Source: Casp-actino8 sp964563545 (lineage in GTDB: Bacteria > Actinomycetota > Acidimicrobiia > Acidimicrobiales > Ilumatobacteraceae). Taken from it: a stretch of DNA of 64,000 bases. A program made the translations under genes and the position numbers. The notes under the pieces are model-generated. The model was not told the origin of the DNA. It made no database searches and worked only from the letters and a program-made list of their open reading frames with translations. The stretch lies in the NCBI GenBank assembly GCA_964563545.1, contig CAZLXB010000002.1, positions 110,035 to 174,034 of the forward strand. The letters are read 5' to 3'. Shown here in pieces: positions 34,128-43,477 of the stretch (position 1 is its first letter; every line of letters starts with the position of its first letter).

Positions 34128-34982
34128 TCAGTAACCGAGTCGTTCGACCCGATCGGGTCGACGCTGCCAATCCTTGTCGACCTTCACCCGCAATTCGATG
34201 AAGATCCCGGGCGGGAGTTGTTCGCGCACTCGAATGCCGACTTCTTTCAACACCGAGCCACCTTTGCCGATCACCATGCCCTTTTGGCTTTCCCGTTCCA
34301 CGATGATCTCGCACTTCACGCGTGGCCATTCCCACTCGGTCACTCTGGTCGCGATGGAATACGGCAATTCTTCGCGGGTGACGCGTAGCAATTGCTCGCG
34401 CACCAATTCAGCGACCCACTCCGGATCGGTGATGTCGCTGACCGTGTCCTCCGGGTAATAAAGGGGCCCTGCGGGAAGTCGGCTCTCCAGGAACTCCACC
34501 AGCGCACCGACACCTTCGCCCGTCTTGGCCGAGACCGGGAAGTACGCGAGAGCATCGAGCGCACCCGCCCGACCCAACTGGGCCATCACCTGGTCCTTCG
34601 AAGCGGTGTCGCACTTGTTCACCACGACGACGGTCCGCTTCATATCGAGCTTGTCGGCCACCCACTGATCGCCCGTGCCGAAGGGCATCGTCGCGTCGAT
34701 CACCAGCACCGAGACGTCGACATCGGCGATGCTCTCGAGCGCGGCCGTGTTGACCCGGGTCCCCAGAGCCGAGACGGCCTTGTGCAGACCGGGCGTGTCG
34801 ACGAAGACCATCTGACAACCGGGGCGGGTCAGTACACCGCGAACCTGACGACGCGTGGTCTGCGGCTTGTCCGAGACGATCGACACCTTTCGCCCGCAGA
34901 TCGCGTTCACCAGTGTCGACTTGCCGACATTCGGTCGACCCACGAACGTGATGAAGCCCGATCGGAATTCCCCGGCCGTCAT
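34128..34982 (-). CDS. era: GTPase Era
   Basis: Binds the 3' end of 16S rRNA and checks small-subunit assembly. 284 residues. G1 GRPNVGKST, G2 TTRRQVRG, G3 DTPGLHK, G4 NKCD and G5 SAK; the KH domain has IIVERESQKGMVIGKGGS. The ATG at 34982 overlaps the stop of an acyl-CoA ligase. The usual companions ybeY, phoH and corC are about 16-18 kb away. Confidence 0.97.
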   Translation of the reverse strand: MTAGEFRSGFITFVGRPNVGKSTLVNAICGRKVSIVSDKPQTTRRQVRGVLTRPGCQMVFVDTPGLHKAVSALGTRVNTAALESIADVDVSVLVIDATMPFGTGDQWVADKLDMKRTVVVVNKCDTASKDQVMAQLGRAGALDALAYFPVSAKTGEGVGALVEFLESRLPAGPLYYPEDTVSDITDPEWVAELVREQLLRVTREELPYSIATRVTEWEWPRVKCEIIVERESQKGMVIGKGGSVLKEVGIRVREQLPPGIFIELRVKVDKDWQRRPDRVERLGY

Positions 34983-36538
34983 ACTTGCGACGACCGACCG
35001 GCCCAGAATGGGGCACGCAGTTCACGTTTCAGGATCTTCCCACTTCCGGTCTTGGGGAGTTCGTCCGACCATGAGATCGATCGAGGAATCTTGTACCCGG
35101 CCAGAATCGATCGCGAGTGCTCGATCACGTCGTTCTCGCCGAGCGACGACCCGGGGCGCCGGACCACGACGGCGTGCACGAGTTCGCCCCATTCCTCGGA
35201 GGGAATTCCAAAGACGGCCGCCTCGTAGATGTCGGGGTGGGCTTCGAGGGCGGCCTCGATCTCGGCTGGATAGATGTTCATGCCACCCGAGATGATCATG
35301 TCCTTCTTGCGATCACAGATGTAGATGAAACCTTCTTCGTCCCGGTAGGCGATGTCGCCCACCGTCTGGTACCCGTGCTTCTGATCAGCAAGGAACTTGT
35401 CGTGCTGCTTGTAGTAGTCGGCGAAAACCGACGGACTCTTGACGAACAACTCACCCGTGTTGTCCGGACCGAAGCCGACGACCTCGTGACCGTCGTCGTC
35501 GAACAGTTTGATCTCGACCATGGGACTCGGCTGGCCGCACGAACCCGGCTTACGGAGTTGGTCCTCCGGTTTCATCACACAGTTGACTCCGAGTTCCGTC
35601 GAGCCGTAGACCTCCCACAAGCTGTCGACCGGGAAGTCGCTCAGATACATCTGCTTCAGCGCGAAACTCCATGGAGCCGCATTGGCGATCATCCGCTTCA
35701 TCGACGTCGTGTCGTACTTCGCCTTCACTTCGTTGGCGAGATTGCAGACCATGCGAATCGGCGTCGGCGCGGCGAAGGTCGACGTCACCTTGTACGTGGA
35801 TACCAGACGCAACCAGTCCTCCGGATCGAATTTCCGCTGGAGAACGACCGTCTGGCCGAGCGCCTGACCAATGCCCATGAATCCGAGTGGACCCGAGTGA
35901 TACAGAGGTCCCGTCGGGATGTAGACGTCGTCGGGTTGATACCCGATGAGAGCCATCAGGGCCTGGGACTGAGTCGGATCGCCGCCACTACGACGCAGCG
36001 CACCCTTGGGCTTTCCGGTGGTTCCCGACGTGTAGATCATCGTGGCCCCGGCCTCGGTCTGCTCGGGGACCACGGGTTCGGCGGAACTCGATTCGTCGCA
36101 CAGCGCCTCGACATCGGTCGTACCGATCGGTGCCGGACCGTCGAAGACGAGCACGTGTTCGACCTTGGGGATCGATCCGCGAATTCGCTGGATCATCGGT
36201 GCCACTTCGGCGTCCACGTAGACGACGGTTGCGTCACTGTGGTCGATCACGTACGACGCCTCGTCGTCCGACAACCGATAATTGAGTGGCACCGCCGTCA
36301 CGCCGATCTTGCGAGCGGCTCCGATCACCTCCACGAGACCGGGTGAGTTCTGCCCGCACCAGACCACCTTGCCCGATCCGGGACGCAAACCCAGATCGAG
36401 CAACACGTTGGCCAGGCGATTGGTGCGATCCTCGAGGACCCGATGGGTCAGCACGGTCACTCGACCGTTCGGCCGATCATCGATCACCGCCGGCTTGTCC
36501 GGATGCAATTCGGCGTAGACCGTCAGGAAGTCGGGCAC
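34979..36538 (-). CDS. acyl-CoA ligase / AMP-binding enzyme
   Basis: Activates a carboxylic acid through an acyl-AMP to its CoA ester. 519 residues from the GTG at 36538. AMP loop IYTSGTTGKPKGALRR, YGSTELG, the hinge ICDRKKDMIISGGMN and a C-terminal catalytic Lys in PKTGSGKILKRELR. The acid is unknown; the FadD13/long-chain type is plausible. It overlaps era by four bases, so era is probably read from the same transcript. Confidence 0.88.
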   Translation of the reverse strand: MPDFLTVYAELHPDKPAVIDDRPNGRVTVLTHRVLEDRTNRLANVLLDLGLRPGSGKVVWCGQNSPGLVEVIGAARKIGVTAVPLNYRLSDDEASYVIDHSDATVVYVDAEVAPMIQRIRGSIPKVEHVLVFDGPAPIGTTDVEALCDESSSAEPVVPEQTEAGATMIYTSGTTGKPKGALRRSGGDPTQSQALMALIGYQPDDVYIPTGPLYHSGPLGFMGIGQALGQTVVLQRKFDPEDWLRLVSTYKVTSTFAAPTPIRMVCNLANEVKAKYDTTSMKRMIANAAPWSFALKQMYLSDFPVDSLWEVYGSTELGVNCVMKPEDQLRKPGSCGQPSPMVEIKLFDDDGHEVVGFGPDNTGELFVKSPSVFADYYKQHDKFLADQKHGYQTVGDIAYRDEEGFIYICDRKKDMIISGGMNIYPAEIEAALEAHPDIYEAAVFGIPSEEWGELVHAVVVRRPGSSLGENDVIEHSRSILAGYKIPRSISWSDELPKTGSGKILKRELRAPFWAGRSSQV

Positions 36539-36598
36539 GCCGTGTTTCGTATCACAAGTGCACGAGGCCCTCGGCAAACACCAGCAAGCAGGGTGTGC

Positions 36599-36604
36599 CA
36601 ATCT
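36599..36604 (+). promoter_or_regulatory. weak -10 hexamer of the small membrane protein
   Basis: CAATCT, five bases before the ATG at 36610; one mismatch from the local TANNNT pattern. Confidence 0.25.
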
Positions 36605-36609
36605 GTGTC

Positions 36610-37041
36610 ATGCCCCGCCAGCCGCTCGACGCTCGCAAGTGGTTCGATCGCCTTCAGCCGCAGACGCTCCAGGTGGCCACCTGGCTCCTTTATCTCAACG
36701 GCGTCTTCGCCGTGGTCGGAATCCTCGACCGCACCGACTGGATCGGTGCCGCGCGCGAAACCAAAGGCGCCCTAGGAACGCTCGTCGGACTCTTGGTCAT
36801 CGTGGCCCACATCGGGGGTGGATTCCTGATGGCGAACGATCGCCGGATCGGCTACCGACTCGCAGTGGTTGCCGCGTTCTCGCCGTTCGCGCTTCGCTAC
36901 TGGGTCCTTTCCGACTTCGACTACGGACTCTGGACCAAGATCACCGGCAACAACACGATTTCGCTGATTTTCGAAGTGGCACTGTGCGCTCTGCTGCTTC
37001 ATCCGCAGAGCCGCGAGCACCAACGCCTCTGGTACCGCTGA
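36610..37041 (+). CDS. small integral membrane protein
   Basis: 143 residues with about four hydrophobic segments (roughly 18-40, 55-75, 83-100 and 113-132), including LLYLNGVFAVVGILDRTDWI and LGTLVGLLVIVAHIGGGFLM. I do not recognise a functional family. The ATG at 36610 precedes the first membrane helix; the open frame further up is antisense to the ligase and not real. MaoC follows 13 bases later but has its own hexamer. Confidence 0.72.
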   Translation: MPRQPLDARKWFDRLQPQTLQVATWLLYLNGVFAVVGILDRTDWIGAARETKGALGTLVGLLVIVAHIGGGFLMANDRRIGYRLAVVAAFSPFALRYWVLSDFDYGLWTKITGNNTISLIFEVALCALLLHPQSREHQRLWYR

Positions 37042-37042
37042 C

Positions 37043-37048
37043 TACTAT
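37043..37048 (+). promoter_or_regulatory. -10 hexamer of the MaoC gene
   Basis: TACTAT, six bases before the ATG at 37055. Confidence 0.55.
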
Positions 37049-37054
37049 CGACCC

Positions 37055-37513
37055 ATGGCAGCAAAAGTCCTCCAGGGAGTCGACGGCCTCAAGGCCGCCA
37101 TCGGACAGCATCTCGGGTACAGCGATTACTTCGAGATCACTCAGGAAAGAGTCAACCAGTTCGCCGACGCGACCGGAGATCACCAGTGGATCCATGTCGA
37201 TGTCGAACGGGCCAAGAGCGGCCCCTTCGGTGGACCGATCGCCCACGGGTATCTCACTCTCTCGCTCGGACCCATGCTCTACCCGACAGTCGTTCGGGTG
37301 GAGGGCTTCTCGATGGGAGTCAACTACGGCGCCAACAAGGTCCGCTTTCCATCTCCCGTGCCGGTCGGCGCCAAGGTTCGTCTCGGCGTGAAGCTTCTCG
37401 AGGTCGACGACATCGCTGGCGGAGTTCAGATGACGATGGAGTTCACCTTCGAGTGCGAGGGTGCACCCAAGCCTTCGTGCGTGGCCGAGATCATCTTCCG
37501 TAGTTACGTCTGA
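37055..37513 (+). CDS. MaoC-type enoyl-CoA hydratase
   Basis: Single-hotdog R-specific hydratase, 152 residues. The catalytic Asp/His motif is FADATGDHQWIHVD followed by GPFGGPIAHGYLTLSL. It hydrates enoyl-CoA intermediates in beta-oxidation or related routes. Its neighbours (acyl-CoA ligases, acyl-CoA dehydrogenase) support fatty-acid or branched-acid catabolism. Confidence 0.9.
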   Translation: MAAKVLQGVDGLKAAIGQHLGYSDYFEITQERVNQFADATGDHQWIHVDVERAKSGPFGGPIAHGYLTLSLGPMLYPTVVRVEGFSMGVNYGANKVRFPSPVPVGAKVRLGVKLLEVDDIAGGVQMTMEFTFECEGAPKPSCVAEIIFRSYV

Positions 37514-37517
37514 CCGA

Positions 37518-38513
37518 TCAGCGAAAGCGCGGAATCACTTCCGTCGCGAACAACTCCATGGTCGTCGTCTCCGGATAATCGGAGCACCACGGAATGAAGC
37601 CTGTGCAGCCGAGCGCCATGTACGTCCGAATCTTCTCGGCGACCTGATCCGGAGTCCCCACTAGGTTCCCGTTTCGCCAACTTCCGACTTCCTCGCCCCA
37701 CAGGCTGCGAGTTCCCGCAGCCTCGAGCTCTTCTTCGGTCGAACGGATGAAGATCTCCGGTGACCACGTCATACGAATCTCGGAAGGATCCCGCCCGACG
37801 ATTCGGCAATGCTCGAACAAGGTGTCCCGCTTGCGTCTCCATTCGTCGGGGCTGCCACCGAAGTTCGAGCAATCGGCGTACTGCGCCACCACCCGAAGTG
37901 TCAGCTGCTCGCCACCACCGCCGATCATGATGGGTGGACGCGGCTCCTGCAGAGGTTTCGGGTCGCAATTGGCCCGAACCGTCTCGTAATAGGTCCCCTT
38001 GTAAGTGGTCTCGGCCTCCGTCCACATCGAACGCACGATTTCCACGCTCTCCCTGAGCATCCCGATGCGATCCTTGGGCTTGGGGAATTCGTAGCCGTAG
38101 GCGCGGTACTCGTTCTCGTACCATCCGGCTCCGATCCCCCACTCGAGCCGACCGCCGGAGATCACGTCGAGAGTCGAGGTGATCTTGGCGAGCAAAGCCG
38201 GATTGCGGTAGCTGTTGCATCCCACCATCTGACCGAGCCGAATACGGGAGGTGAGTTGACTCACGGCGGCGAGCGTCGTCCAGCACTCGAAGACCGCCTC
38301 GTGTGCCGGACGCGGCACGTTGTGGAAGTGGTCGTAGAGCCAGATCGAGTCATAGTCGAGTTCTTCGGCCAAGCGAGCGATGGCGACCGCTCGATCCCAC
38401 TTCGAACGGGCATCGGGAATCCCCGACAGCTCCATTTTCCAACCCTGAGGCATGAACACCCCGAACACGACCCCGTCGTGTTCGCGGCCAGAGCGAGGCG
38501 TGTACAGCGACAT
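37518..38513 (-). CDS. LLM-class F420-dependent oxidoreductase
   Basis: 331 residues, TIM barrel. FGVFMPQGWKMEL, YDSIWLYDHFHN, IRLGQMVGCNSYRNPALLAK and LEWGIGAGWYENEYRAYGYE are typical of the family; PPIMIGGGGEQLTLR is the phosphate/cofactor strand. The substrate is unknown. It is divergent from the acyl-CoA ligase at 38594, with an inverted repeat between the two -10 hexamers. Confidence 0.88.
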   Translation of the reverse strand: MSLYTPRSGREHDGVVFGVFMPQGWKMELSGIPDARSKWDRAVAIARLAEELDYDSIWLYDHFHNVPRPAHEAVFECWTTLAAVSQLTSRIRLGQMVGCNSYRNPALLAKITSTLDVISGGRLEWGIGAGWYENEYRAYGYEFPKPKDRIGMLRESVEIVRSMWTEAETTYKGTYYETVRANCDPKPLQEPRPPIMIGGGGEQLTLRVVAQYADCSNFGGSPDEWRRKRDTLFEHCRIVGRDPSEIRMTWSPEIFIRSTEEELEAAGTRSLWGEEVGSWRNGNLVGTPDQVAEKIRTYMALGCTGFIPWCSDYPETTTMELFATEVIPRFR

Positions 38514-38519
38514 GGCCGA

Positions 38520-38525
38520 ACCATA
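38520..38525 (-). promoter_or_regulatory. -10 hexamer of the oxidoreductase at 37518
   Basis: TATGGT on the minus strand, six bases before the ATG at 38513. Confidence 0.5.
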
Positions 38526-38545
38526 ACCCGATCCCCGGATCGATG

Positions 38546-38573
38546 CTTCGTCGCAAGTTCGTCGCCGACGAAG
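38546..38573. promoter_or_regulatory. inverted repeat between divergent promoters
   Basis: CTTCGTCG (38546-38553) and CGACGAAG (38566-38573) around twelve bases. It sits midway between the hexamers of the two divergent genes, a fitting place for a shared regulator. Confidence 0.4.
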
Positions 38574-38581
38574 GATTCCTC

Positions 38582-38587
38582 TAACTT
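38582..38587 (+). promoter_or_regulatory. -10 hexamer of the acyl-CoA ligase at 38594
   Basis: TAACTT, six bases before the GTG at 38594. Confidence 0.5.
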
Positions 38588-38593
38588 CGAAGC

Positions 38594-40207
38594 GTGGAAC
38601 AGTTCACCGTCGGTCAGATCCACGAGGCGATCACCCGCACCCGTCCCGATGAAGAGTGTCTCGTCTTTCGTGATCGTCGGTACACCTGGGCCGAGGTGAC
38701 CGAGCGCACCCGACGTCTTGCCTCATACCTCCGCGGGCTCGATCTCGGCTGCCGAGTAGAACGCACGGAATTGGAAGGCTCCGAAAGCGGACAGGACCAC
38801 CTTGCGATCTATCTGCACAATGGCAACGAATACCTCGAGTCGATGCTCGGTGCCTTCAAGGCCCGCGTCGCTCCGTTCAACGTCAACTATCGCTATGTCG
38901 CCGAAGAGCTCACGTATCTCCTGAACGACTCGGCCGCCACTGCGATCGTTTTCCACTCGGCGTTCGCCCCCACTCTGGCCGCCGTCCGCGATGCGGTCCC
39001 GAGTCTGCGCGTTCTGATCCAGGTGCCCGATGAGTCGGGAAATCAGCTTCTCGAAGGTGCCGTGTGGTACGAGGACGCCGTCGCCAAGGGTGACGCCGAC
39101 TTCGAATCCGATGCCTCACCCGACGACCTGTACATCCTCTACACGGGCGGGACCACGGGGATGCCCAAAGGTGTGATGTGGCGTCAGGCCGACGCACTCG
39201 TCGAATGCTTCGGAGGATCCAAGACCGCCACCACCGTGGAGGGCTTTCTCGACACCCTCACCGGCCGCCGCGCGCTCATCGCGCCCCCCTTCATGCACGG
39301 GGCCGGACACTGGGTGAGTTTCAGCACGTGGAACGCCGGCGGCACCGTCTTCGTGCCGTCCATTCCCGAACGGCTCGACCCGGTCGACATCTGGTCGACC
39401 GTGCAGCGCGAGCGGATCGATTTCATGTTGATCGTCGGCGACGCCTTCGCGCGTCCGTTACTCGACGAATTGAAGGGGAACACCTACGACCTCTCGTCCT
39501 TGGCCGTGATCCTGTCGGGAGGTGCTGCGTTGTCGGCCCACCTGAAGCGCGAATTCCTCGATCACCATCCCGGCCTCATGATCGTCGACGGTCTCGGATC
39601 CTCCGAGGCCGGCGGCCAACTGACGCATGTGTCGGCTGGTGGCGCTGCTTCCACGGGCACATTTCCCTTGGCCCCCAACAGCCACGTCCTGGCCGACGAT
39701 TTGAGTTCGGTCCTCCAACCCGGACACACCGAGCCCGGCTGGCTCGCCAAGAGCGGAAGGCTGGCCCTCGGCTACCTCGGTGATCCAGCCAAGACCGCCC
39801 GCACCTACCCCGTGATCGACGGAGTCCGTTACGTCGTGCCCGGCGACCGCGCCGTGTTGCACGCCGATGGAACCGTGGAACTCCGGGGTCGCGATTCGGT
39901 GACCATCAATTCAGGGGGCGAGAAGATCTTTGCCGAGGAGGTTGAGCTCTCCATTCGTCCCCATCCGGCCGTCTTCGACTGCGTCGTCGCCGGACGTCCG
40001 AGCGAACGCTGGGGCAACGAAGTCGTGGCCGTGGTCCAACTCCGCGCCGGCGCGAGCGTCACCGAGGCCGAACTCCTGGCCGAGGCCGAAAAGCACATCG
40101 CTCGCTACAAGCTTCCCAAAGCCTTCGTGTTCGTGGACGCCATCGTGCGGTCGCCCGCGGGCAAGGCCGACTACCGCTGGGCCAAGCAGATCGTGACCGA
40201 ATCCTGA
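38594..40207 (+). CDS. acyl-CoA synthetase
   Basis: 537-residue AMP-forming ligase of the FadD group. AMP loop YTGGTTGMPKGVMWRQ, DGLGSSEAGG in the adenine-binding region, hinge segment RGRDSVTINSGGEKI and catalytic Lys in RSPAGKADYRWAK. The SGGEKIFAEEVE form is common in actinobacterial steroid or branched-acid ligases, but the substrate is not determined. It is convergent, end to end, with the acyl-CoA dehydrogenase. Confidence 0.9.
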   Translation: MEQFTVGQIHEAITRTRPDEECLVFRDRRYTWAEVTERTRRLASYLRGLDLGCRVERTELEGSESGQDHLAIYLHNGNEYLESMLGAFKARVAPFNVNYRYVAEELTYLLNDSAATAIVFHSAFAPTLAAVRDAVPSLRVLIQVPDESGNQLLEGAVWYEDAVAKGDADFESDASPDDLYILYTGGTTGMPKGVMWRQADALVECFGGSKTATTVEGFLDTLTGRRALIAPPFMHGAGHWVSFSTWNAGGTVFVPSIPERLDPVDIWSTVQRERIDFMLIVGDAFARPLLDELKGNTYDLSSLAVILSGGAALSAHLKREFLDHHPGLMIVDGLGSSEAGGQLTHVSAGGAASTGTFPLAPNSHVLADDLSSVLQPGHTEPGWLAKSGRLALGYLGDPAKTARTYPVIDGVRYVVPGDRAVLHADGTVELRGRDSVTINSGGEKIFAEEVELSIRPHPAVFDCVVAGRPSERWGNEVVAVVQLRAGASVTEAELLAEAEKHIARYKLPKAFVFVDAIVRSPAGKADYRWAKQIVTES

Positions 40208-41446
40208 TCAGATCGGCAGGTTGCCGGTCGCACCGCTCACCGAGCCGCTGTCGGTGAAGGACTTGATGGTGTTCTCGGCGATCCGCATCTGATGGATCTC
40301 GTCGGCGCCATCGGCGAAACGGGCCCAACGCGCGTGCTGCATCATGTTCGCTAGTGGCGTGTCGGTCGAGTAGCCGAGTGCGCCGTGAACCTGGATGGCC
40401 CGATCGATGATTCGATTCAGGCTGTTGGCCACGAAGTGCTTGGCCATCGACACCTCGGTGCGGAAGTCGTCACCGCGGTCGATCTTGTAGGCCGCGTGGA
40501 GAACCATCAACTTGCACTGGTAGAGCTCCATCGCCGAATCGGCGATCATCCACTGCACTCCCTGCTTCTCGGCGAGATAGGAGCCGTGCGAGTAACGCTT
40601 GAGTGAACGGTCGACCATCATGTTCAGGGCCATTTCGGCTTGCGCGATCCAGCGCATGCAGTGCGCGAGGCGCGCCGGACCGAGGCGGTACTGGCCCAGT
40701 CGGTGACCGTTGCCCCGTCCGCCGAGTATCTGTGAGTCGTGCACGCGGAGATCCTGGATCACGATCTCGCTGTGTCCACCCGGACCGTGCATCGTCTCTA
40801 CTTCGCGAACGTTGTTCCAACCTTCGGCCGGTAAATCGACGATGAACGCGGTGTTCGCCCCTCGTGAACCCTCCGGCACATCGAGTTCGGTACGAGCGAT
40901 CAAGATGGCGAACTTCGCCCGATTGGCTCCCGAGATGAACCACTTGTGTCCGTTGATGATCCATTCGTCGCCATCCTTGATGGCGTGCGTCTTGATGAGA
41001 GTCGGATCCGATCCGGCGACTTCGGGTTCGGTCATGGCGAAACACGATGACGTGACGCCATCACACAGGGGCTTCAGGTACTTCTCTTTCTGCTCGGGCG
41101 TCGCCCAATGGAGAAGCGTGTGCATGTTTCCTTCGTCAGGCGCCTGACAATTGAGTACCCAGGGTCCGACCCGCGTCTTGGCCGCCTCGGCCTGGACCAT
41201 CGCCAACGCCACGTGCCCGAGTCCCATTCCGCCCCATTCCTTGGGCATGTGAGGCAACCAGAGGCCTTCCTTCACCGCCTGCTTACGCAAGCGGATGAGC
41301 TCACCGACGTACGACCGATGCGACTCGGCGTCCATCTCCTCCCGATGACCGAAAGGCTCGATCGCCGGTTTGATGGTGTGGTCCACGAAGTCCCGAACCC
41401 GCTGACGGATGGCTTCGTGTTCAGGTGAAAGCGTGAAGTCGATCAT
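40208..41446 (-). CDS. acyl-CoA dehydrogenase
   Basis: FAD enzyme making a trans-2-enoyl-CoA. 412 residues, close to the ACAD10/11 group. CFAMTEPEVAGSDPT binds flavin, IINGHKWFISGA is the middle sheet, and IQVHGALGYSTDTPLANMM closes the active site. The ATG at 41446 has GGGGAGG before it; the very long open frame beyond it lies antisense to menG and is not coding. Confidence 0.92.
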   Translation of the reverse strand: MIDFTLSPEHEAIRQRVRDFVDHTIKPAIEPFGHREEMDAESHRSYVGELIRLRKQAVKEGLWLPHMPKEWGGMGLGHVALAMVQAEAAKTRVGPWVLNCQAPDEGNMHTLLHWATPEQKEKYLKPLCDGVTSSCFAMTEPEVAGSDPTLIKTHAIKDGDEWIINGHKWFISGANRAKFAILIARTELDVPEGSRGANTAFIVDLPAEGWNNVREVETMHGPGGHSEIVIQDLRVHDSQILGGRGNGHRLGQYRLGPARLAHCMRWIAQAEMALNMMVDRSLKRYSHGSYLAEKQGVQWMIADSAMELYQCKLMVLHAAYKIDRGDDFRTEVSMAKHFVANSLNRIIDRAIQVHGALGYSTDTPLANMMQHARWARFADGADEIHQMRIAENTIKSFTDSGSVSGATGNLPI

Positions 41447-41539
41447 TGATGCCTCCCCATGGCACTCGGAACGATCCCATTCTGACGGTTCGTGACCGAT
41501 GGCTGCGAGTCCGACGACCCGCCCTCGGTGCAGGGCGTT

Positions 41540-41545
41540 TAGCCT
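41540..41545 (+). promoter_or_regulatory. -10 hexamer of menG-menF
   Basis: TAGCCT, six bases before the GTG at 41552. Confidence 0.55.
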
Positions 41546-41551
41546 GCTCTT

Positions 41552-42274
41552 GTGGGCTCCGACTCCGATGCACCCCGCCCTTCGTGGGACACGGTCGAAC
41601 TTCCGACGGGTGAGGCCAAGGTCGAGGCCGTGCGGGCGATGTTCGACTCCATTGCGCCGCGTTACGACCTCGTCAACCGCATCATGACGTTTCGCCTCGA
41701 CACCCGCTGGCGTCGGTACGCCGTGCGACGACTCGGACTCGCTCCGGACAGCAGGGTCCTCGATCTGGCGAGTGGAACCGGCGATCTCTGCATCGATCTG
41801 CAGCGGGCCCGACTCCGACCTTTGTCGATGGACCTCAGTTTCGGCATGCTCGCCGCCGACCGCAGCCGAGCACCACGCGCGCAAGCGGACATCCTGCGTC
41901 TCCCGGTGGCCGACGGTTCCGTGGACGGCGTCACCTGTGGCTTCGCGCTGCGCAATCTCCTCGACCTGCGCACTTTCTTCGCCGAACTGGCGCGAGTCGT
42001 GCGCCCGGGTGGACGAGTCGCTCTGCTCGACGTCGGCGTGCCTCGGAATCGGTTCATCCGTTGGGGAAATTCGATCTACTTCGGACGAATCGTGCCTCGT
42101 ATCGGTGGATTGCTCTCGGATAAAGCCGCCTACCGCTATCTGCCCAAGAGCGTCGCCTACCTTCCCGAACCCGATGTTCTCGTGCGCTGGTTGACCGACG
42201 CCGGCTTCACCGACGTCGAACACCGTGGCCTCTCCGGCGGCATCACCCAGCTCCTCACCGCCACCCGGAACTGA
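41552..42274 (+). CDS. menG: demethylmenaquinone methyltransferase
   Basis: Final ring methylation of menaquinone. 240 residues, UbiE/MenG family. MFDSIAPRYDLVNRIMTF at the N-terminus, motif I VLDLASGTGDL, VTCGFALRNLLD and RVVRPGGRVALLDVG. It leads a menaquinone block and is followed one base later by menF. UbiE also acts on ubiquinone elsewhere, but only men genes are present here. Confidence 0.95.
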   Translation: MGSDSDAPRPSWDTVELPTGEAKVEAVRAMFDSIAPRYDLVNRIMTFRLDTRWRRYAVRRLGLAPDSRVLDLASGTGDLCIDLQRARLRPLSMDLSFGMLAADRSRAPRAQADILRLPVADGSVDGVTCGFALRNLLDLRTFFAELARVVRPGGRVALLDVGVPRNRFIRWGNSIYFGRIVPRIGGLLSDKAAYRYLPKSVAYLPEPDVLVRWLTDAGFTDVEHRGLSGGITQLLTATRN

Positions 42275-42275
42275 C

Positions 42276-43454
42276 ATGCGTGCGGTCACCCGTCGAGTCG
42301 ACAACGATTTCGATTTGAACGACGTTGCTCGCGGAGATGGTTTCCTGTTCGTCCGCGACGGCATCGGTATCGCCGGTCGAGACGTCGCAGCGCGCGTGAC
42401 CGCCGACGACGCGGTCGCATTTCTGGCGTCGATCGAGCACCACGACGAGAGCGATGGGCGATCCGGCCCCCTCGCCCTCGGATCTCTGCCGTTTCTGCCC
42501 GGTGGAGCCGAACTGATCGTTCCGGCGCGGGTGGTTCGCAAGTGCACCGATGGATCCCGTTGGTTGACCCTCATCGACGATCACACGGCCGACGACCTCT
42601 TCGATGCCGATACCCCCACTCCGAGCACCGCCCGATTCCGGGTCGGCCCACTCTCCCCCGTCGATACGTATCGATCGGCGGTGACGGCAGCTCGTGACGC
42701 AGTGCGTCGAGGCGACCTCGTGAAGGCGGTGATCGCCCGCCAGATCGTCGTCGAATGCGATGAGCCGATCGATGTTCACGCCGTACTCCTGCGTTTACGG
42801 GCCAGTTTCGGATCGAGCTACCGGTATTCGATCGAGGGTTTCATCGGCGCATCACCCGAGCTCCTCGTGGCCGTCGATGGCGACATCATCACTTCCCATC
42901 CGCTCGCCGGCACGACTCCGCGCTCGGGTGATCCTGAAACCGATCGACGACTGGCCGAACGACTCGTCGCGAGTATGAAGGATCAGATCGAACACCGGGT
43001 CGTGATCGACGTCGTGCACGACACCCTGCTTCCTCACTGCAGTTATCTCGACTGGGAGCCCGAGCCCTCGGTCGTTCCCGTGGCCAACGTCCAGCACCTC
43101 GGGACACGAATCGAAGGTCGGCTGAGCCATCCGCACCCCGACGTCCTCGCTTTGGCCCGCTCGTTGTCCCCGACACCGGCCCTCGGTGGACACCCTCGCG
43201 ACCGTGCCCTCGAACTCATCGCCGATGCGGAGGGATTCGATCGTGGCCCGTACGGCGGCGCGGTCGGCTGGGTCGATGCACAAGGCAATGGGATCTGGGC
43301 GGTTGCCATCCGTTGTGCCCAACTGTCCGACGATCGCCGTCGCGCCGTGCTCACTGCCGGCGGAGGCATCGTTGCCGACAGCGTGGTCGACTCCGAACTC
43401 GCCGAAACCCAGGCCAAGTTCCAGGCGATGTTGTCGGCCCTCGTCCGCGCTTAA
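42276..43454 (+). CDS. menF: isochorismate synthase
   Basis: Converts chorismate to isochorismate, the first menaquinone step. 392 residues, chorismate-binding fold. KAVIARQIVVE, GASPELLVAVDGDIITSHPLAGT, the MKDQIEHRVVIDVV segment and PYGGAVGWVDAQG carry the active-site residues. A salicylate or siderophore role is unlikely given menG, menD and menE around it. Confidence 0.92.
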   Translation: MRAVTRRVDNDFDLNDVARGDGFLFVRDGIGIAGRDVAARVTADDAVAFLASIEHHDESDGRSGPLALGSLPFLPGGAELIVPARVVRKCTDGSRWLTLIDDHTADDLFDADTPTPSTARFRVGPLSPVDTYRSAVTAARDAVRRGDLVKAVIARQIVVECDEPIDVHAVLLRLRASFGSSYRYSIEGFIGASPELLVAVDGDIITSHPLAGTTPRSGDPETDRRLAERLVASMKDQIEHRVVIDVVHDTLLPHCSYLDWEPEPSVVPVANVQHLGTRIEGRLSHPHPDVLALARSLSPTPALGGHPRDRALELIADAEGFDRGPYGGAVGWVDAQGNGIWAVAIRCAQLSDDRRRAVLTAGGGIVADSVVDSELAETQAKFQAMLSALVRA

Positions 43455-43477
43455 GAATCACTTCGGATTCGCGGTCG

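Noticed and set aside
41447..42574. Long open frame upstream of the acyl-CoA dehydrogenase
   Set aside because: It is antisense to menG and menF and has no domain pattern; GGGGAGG fixes the start at 41446.
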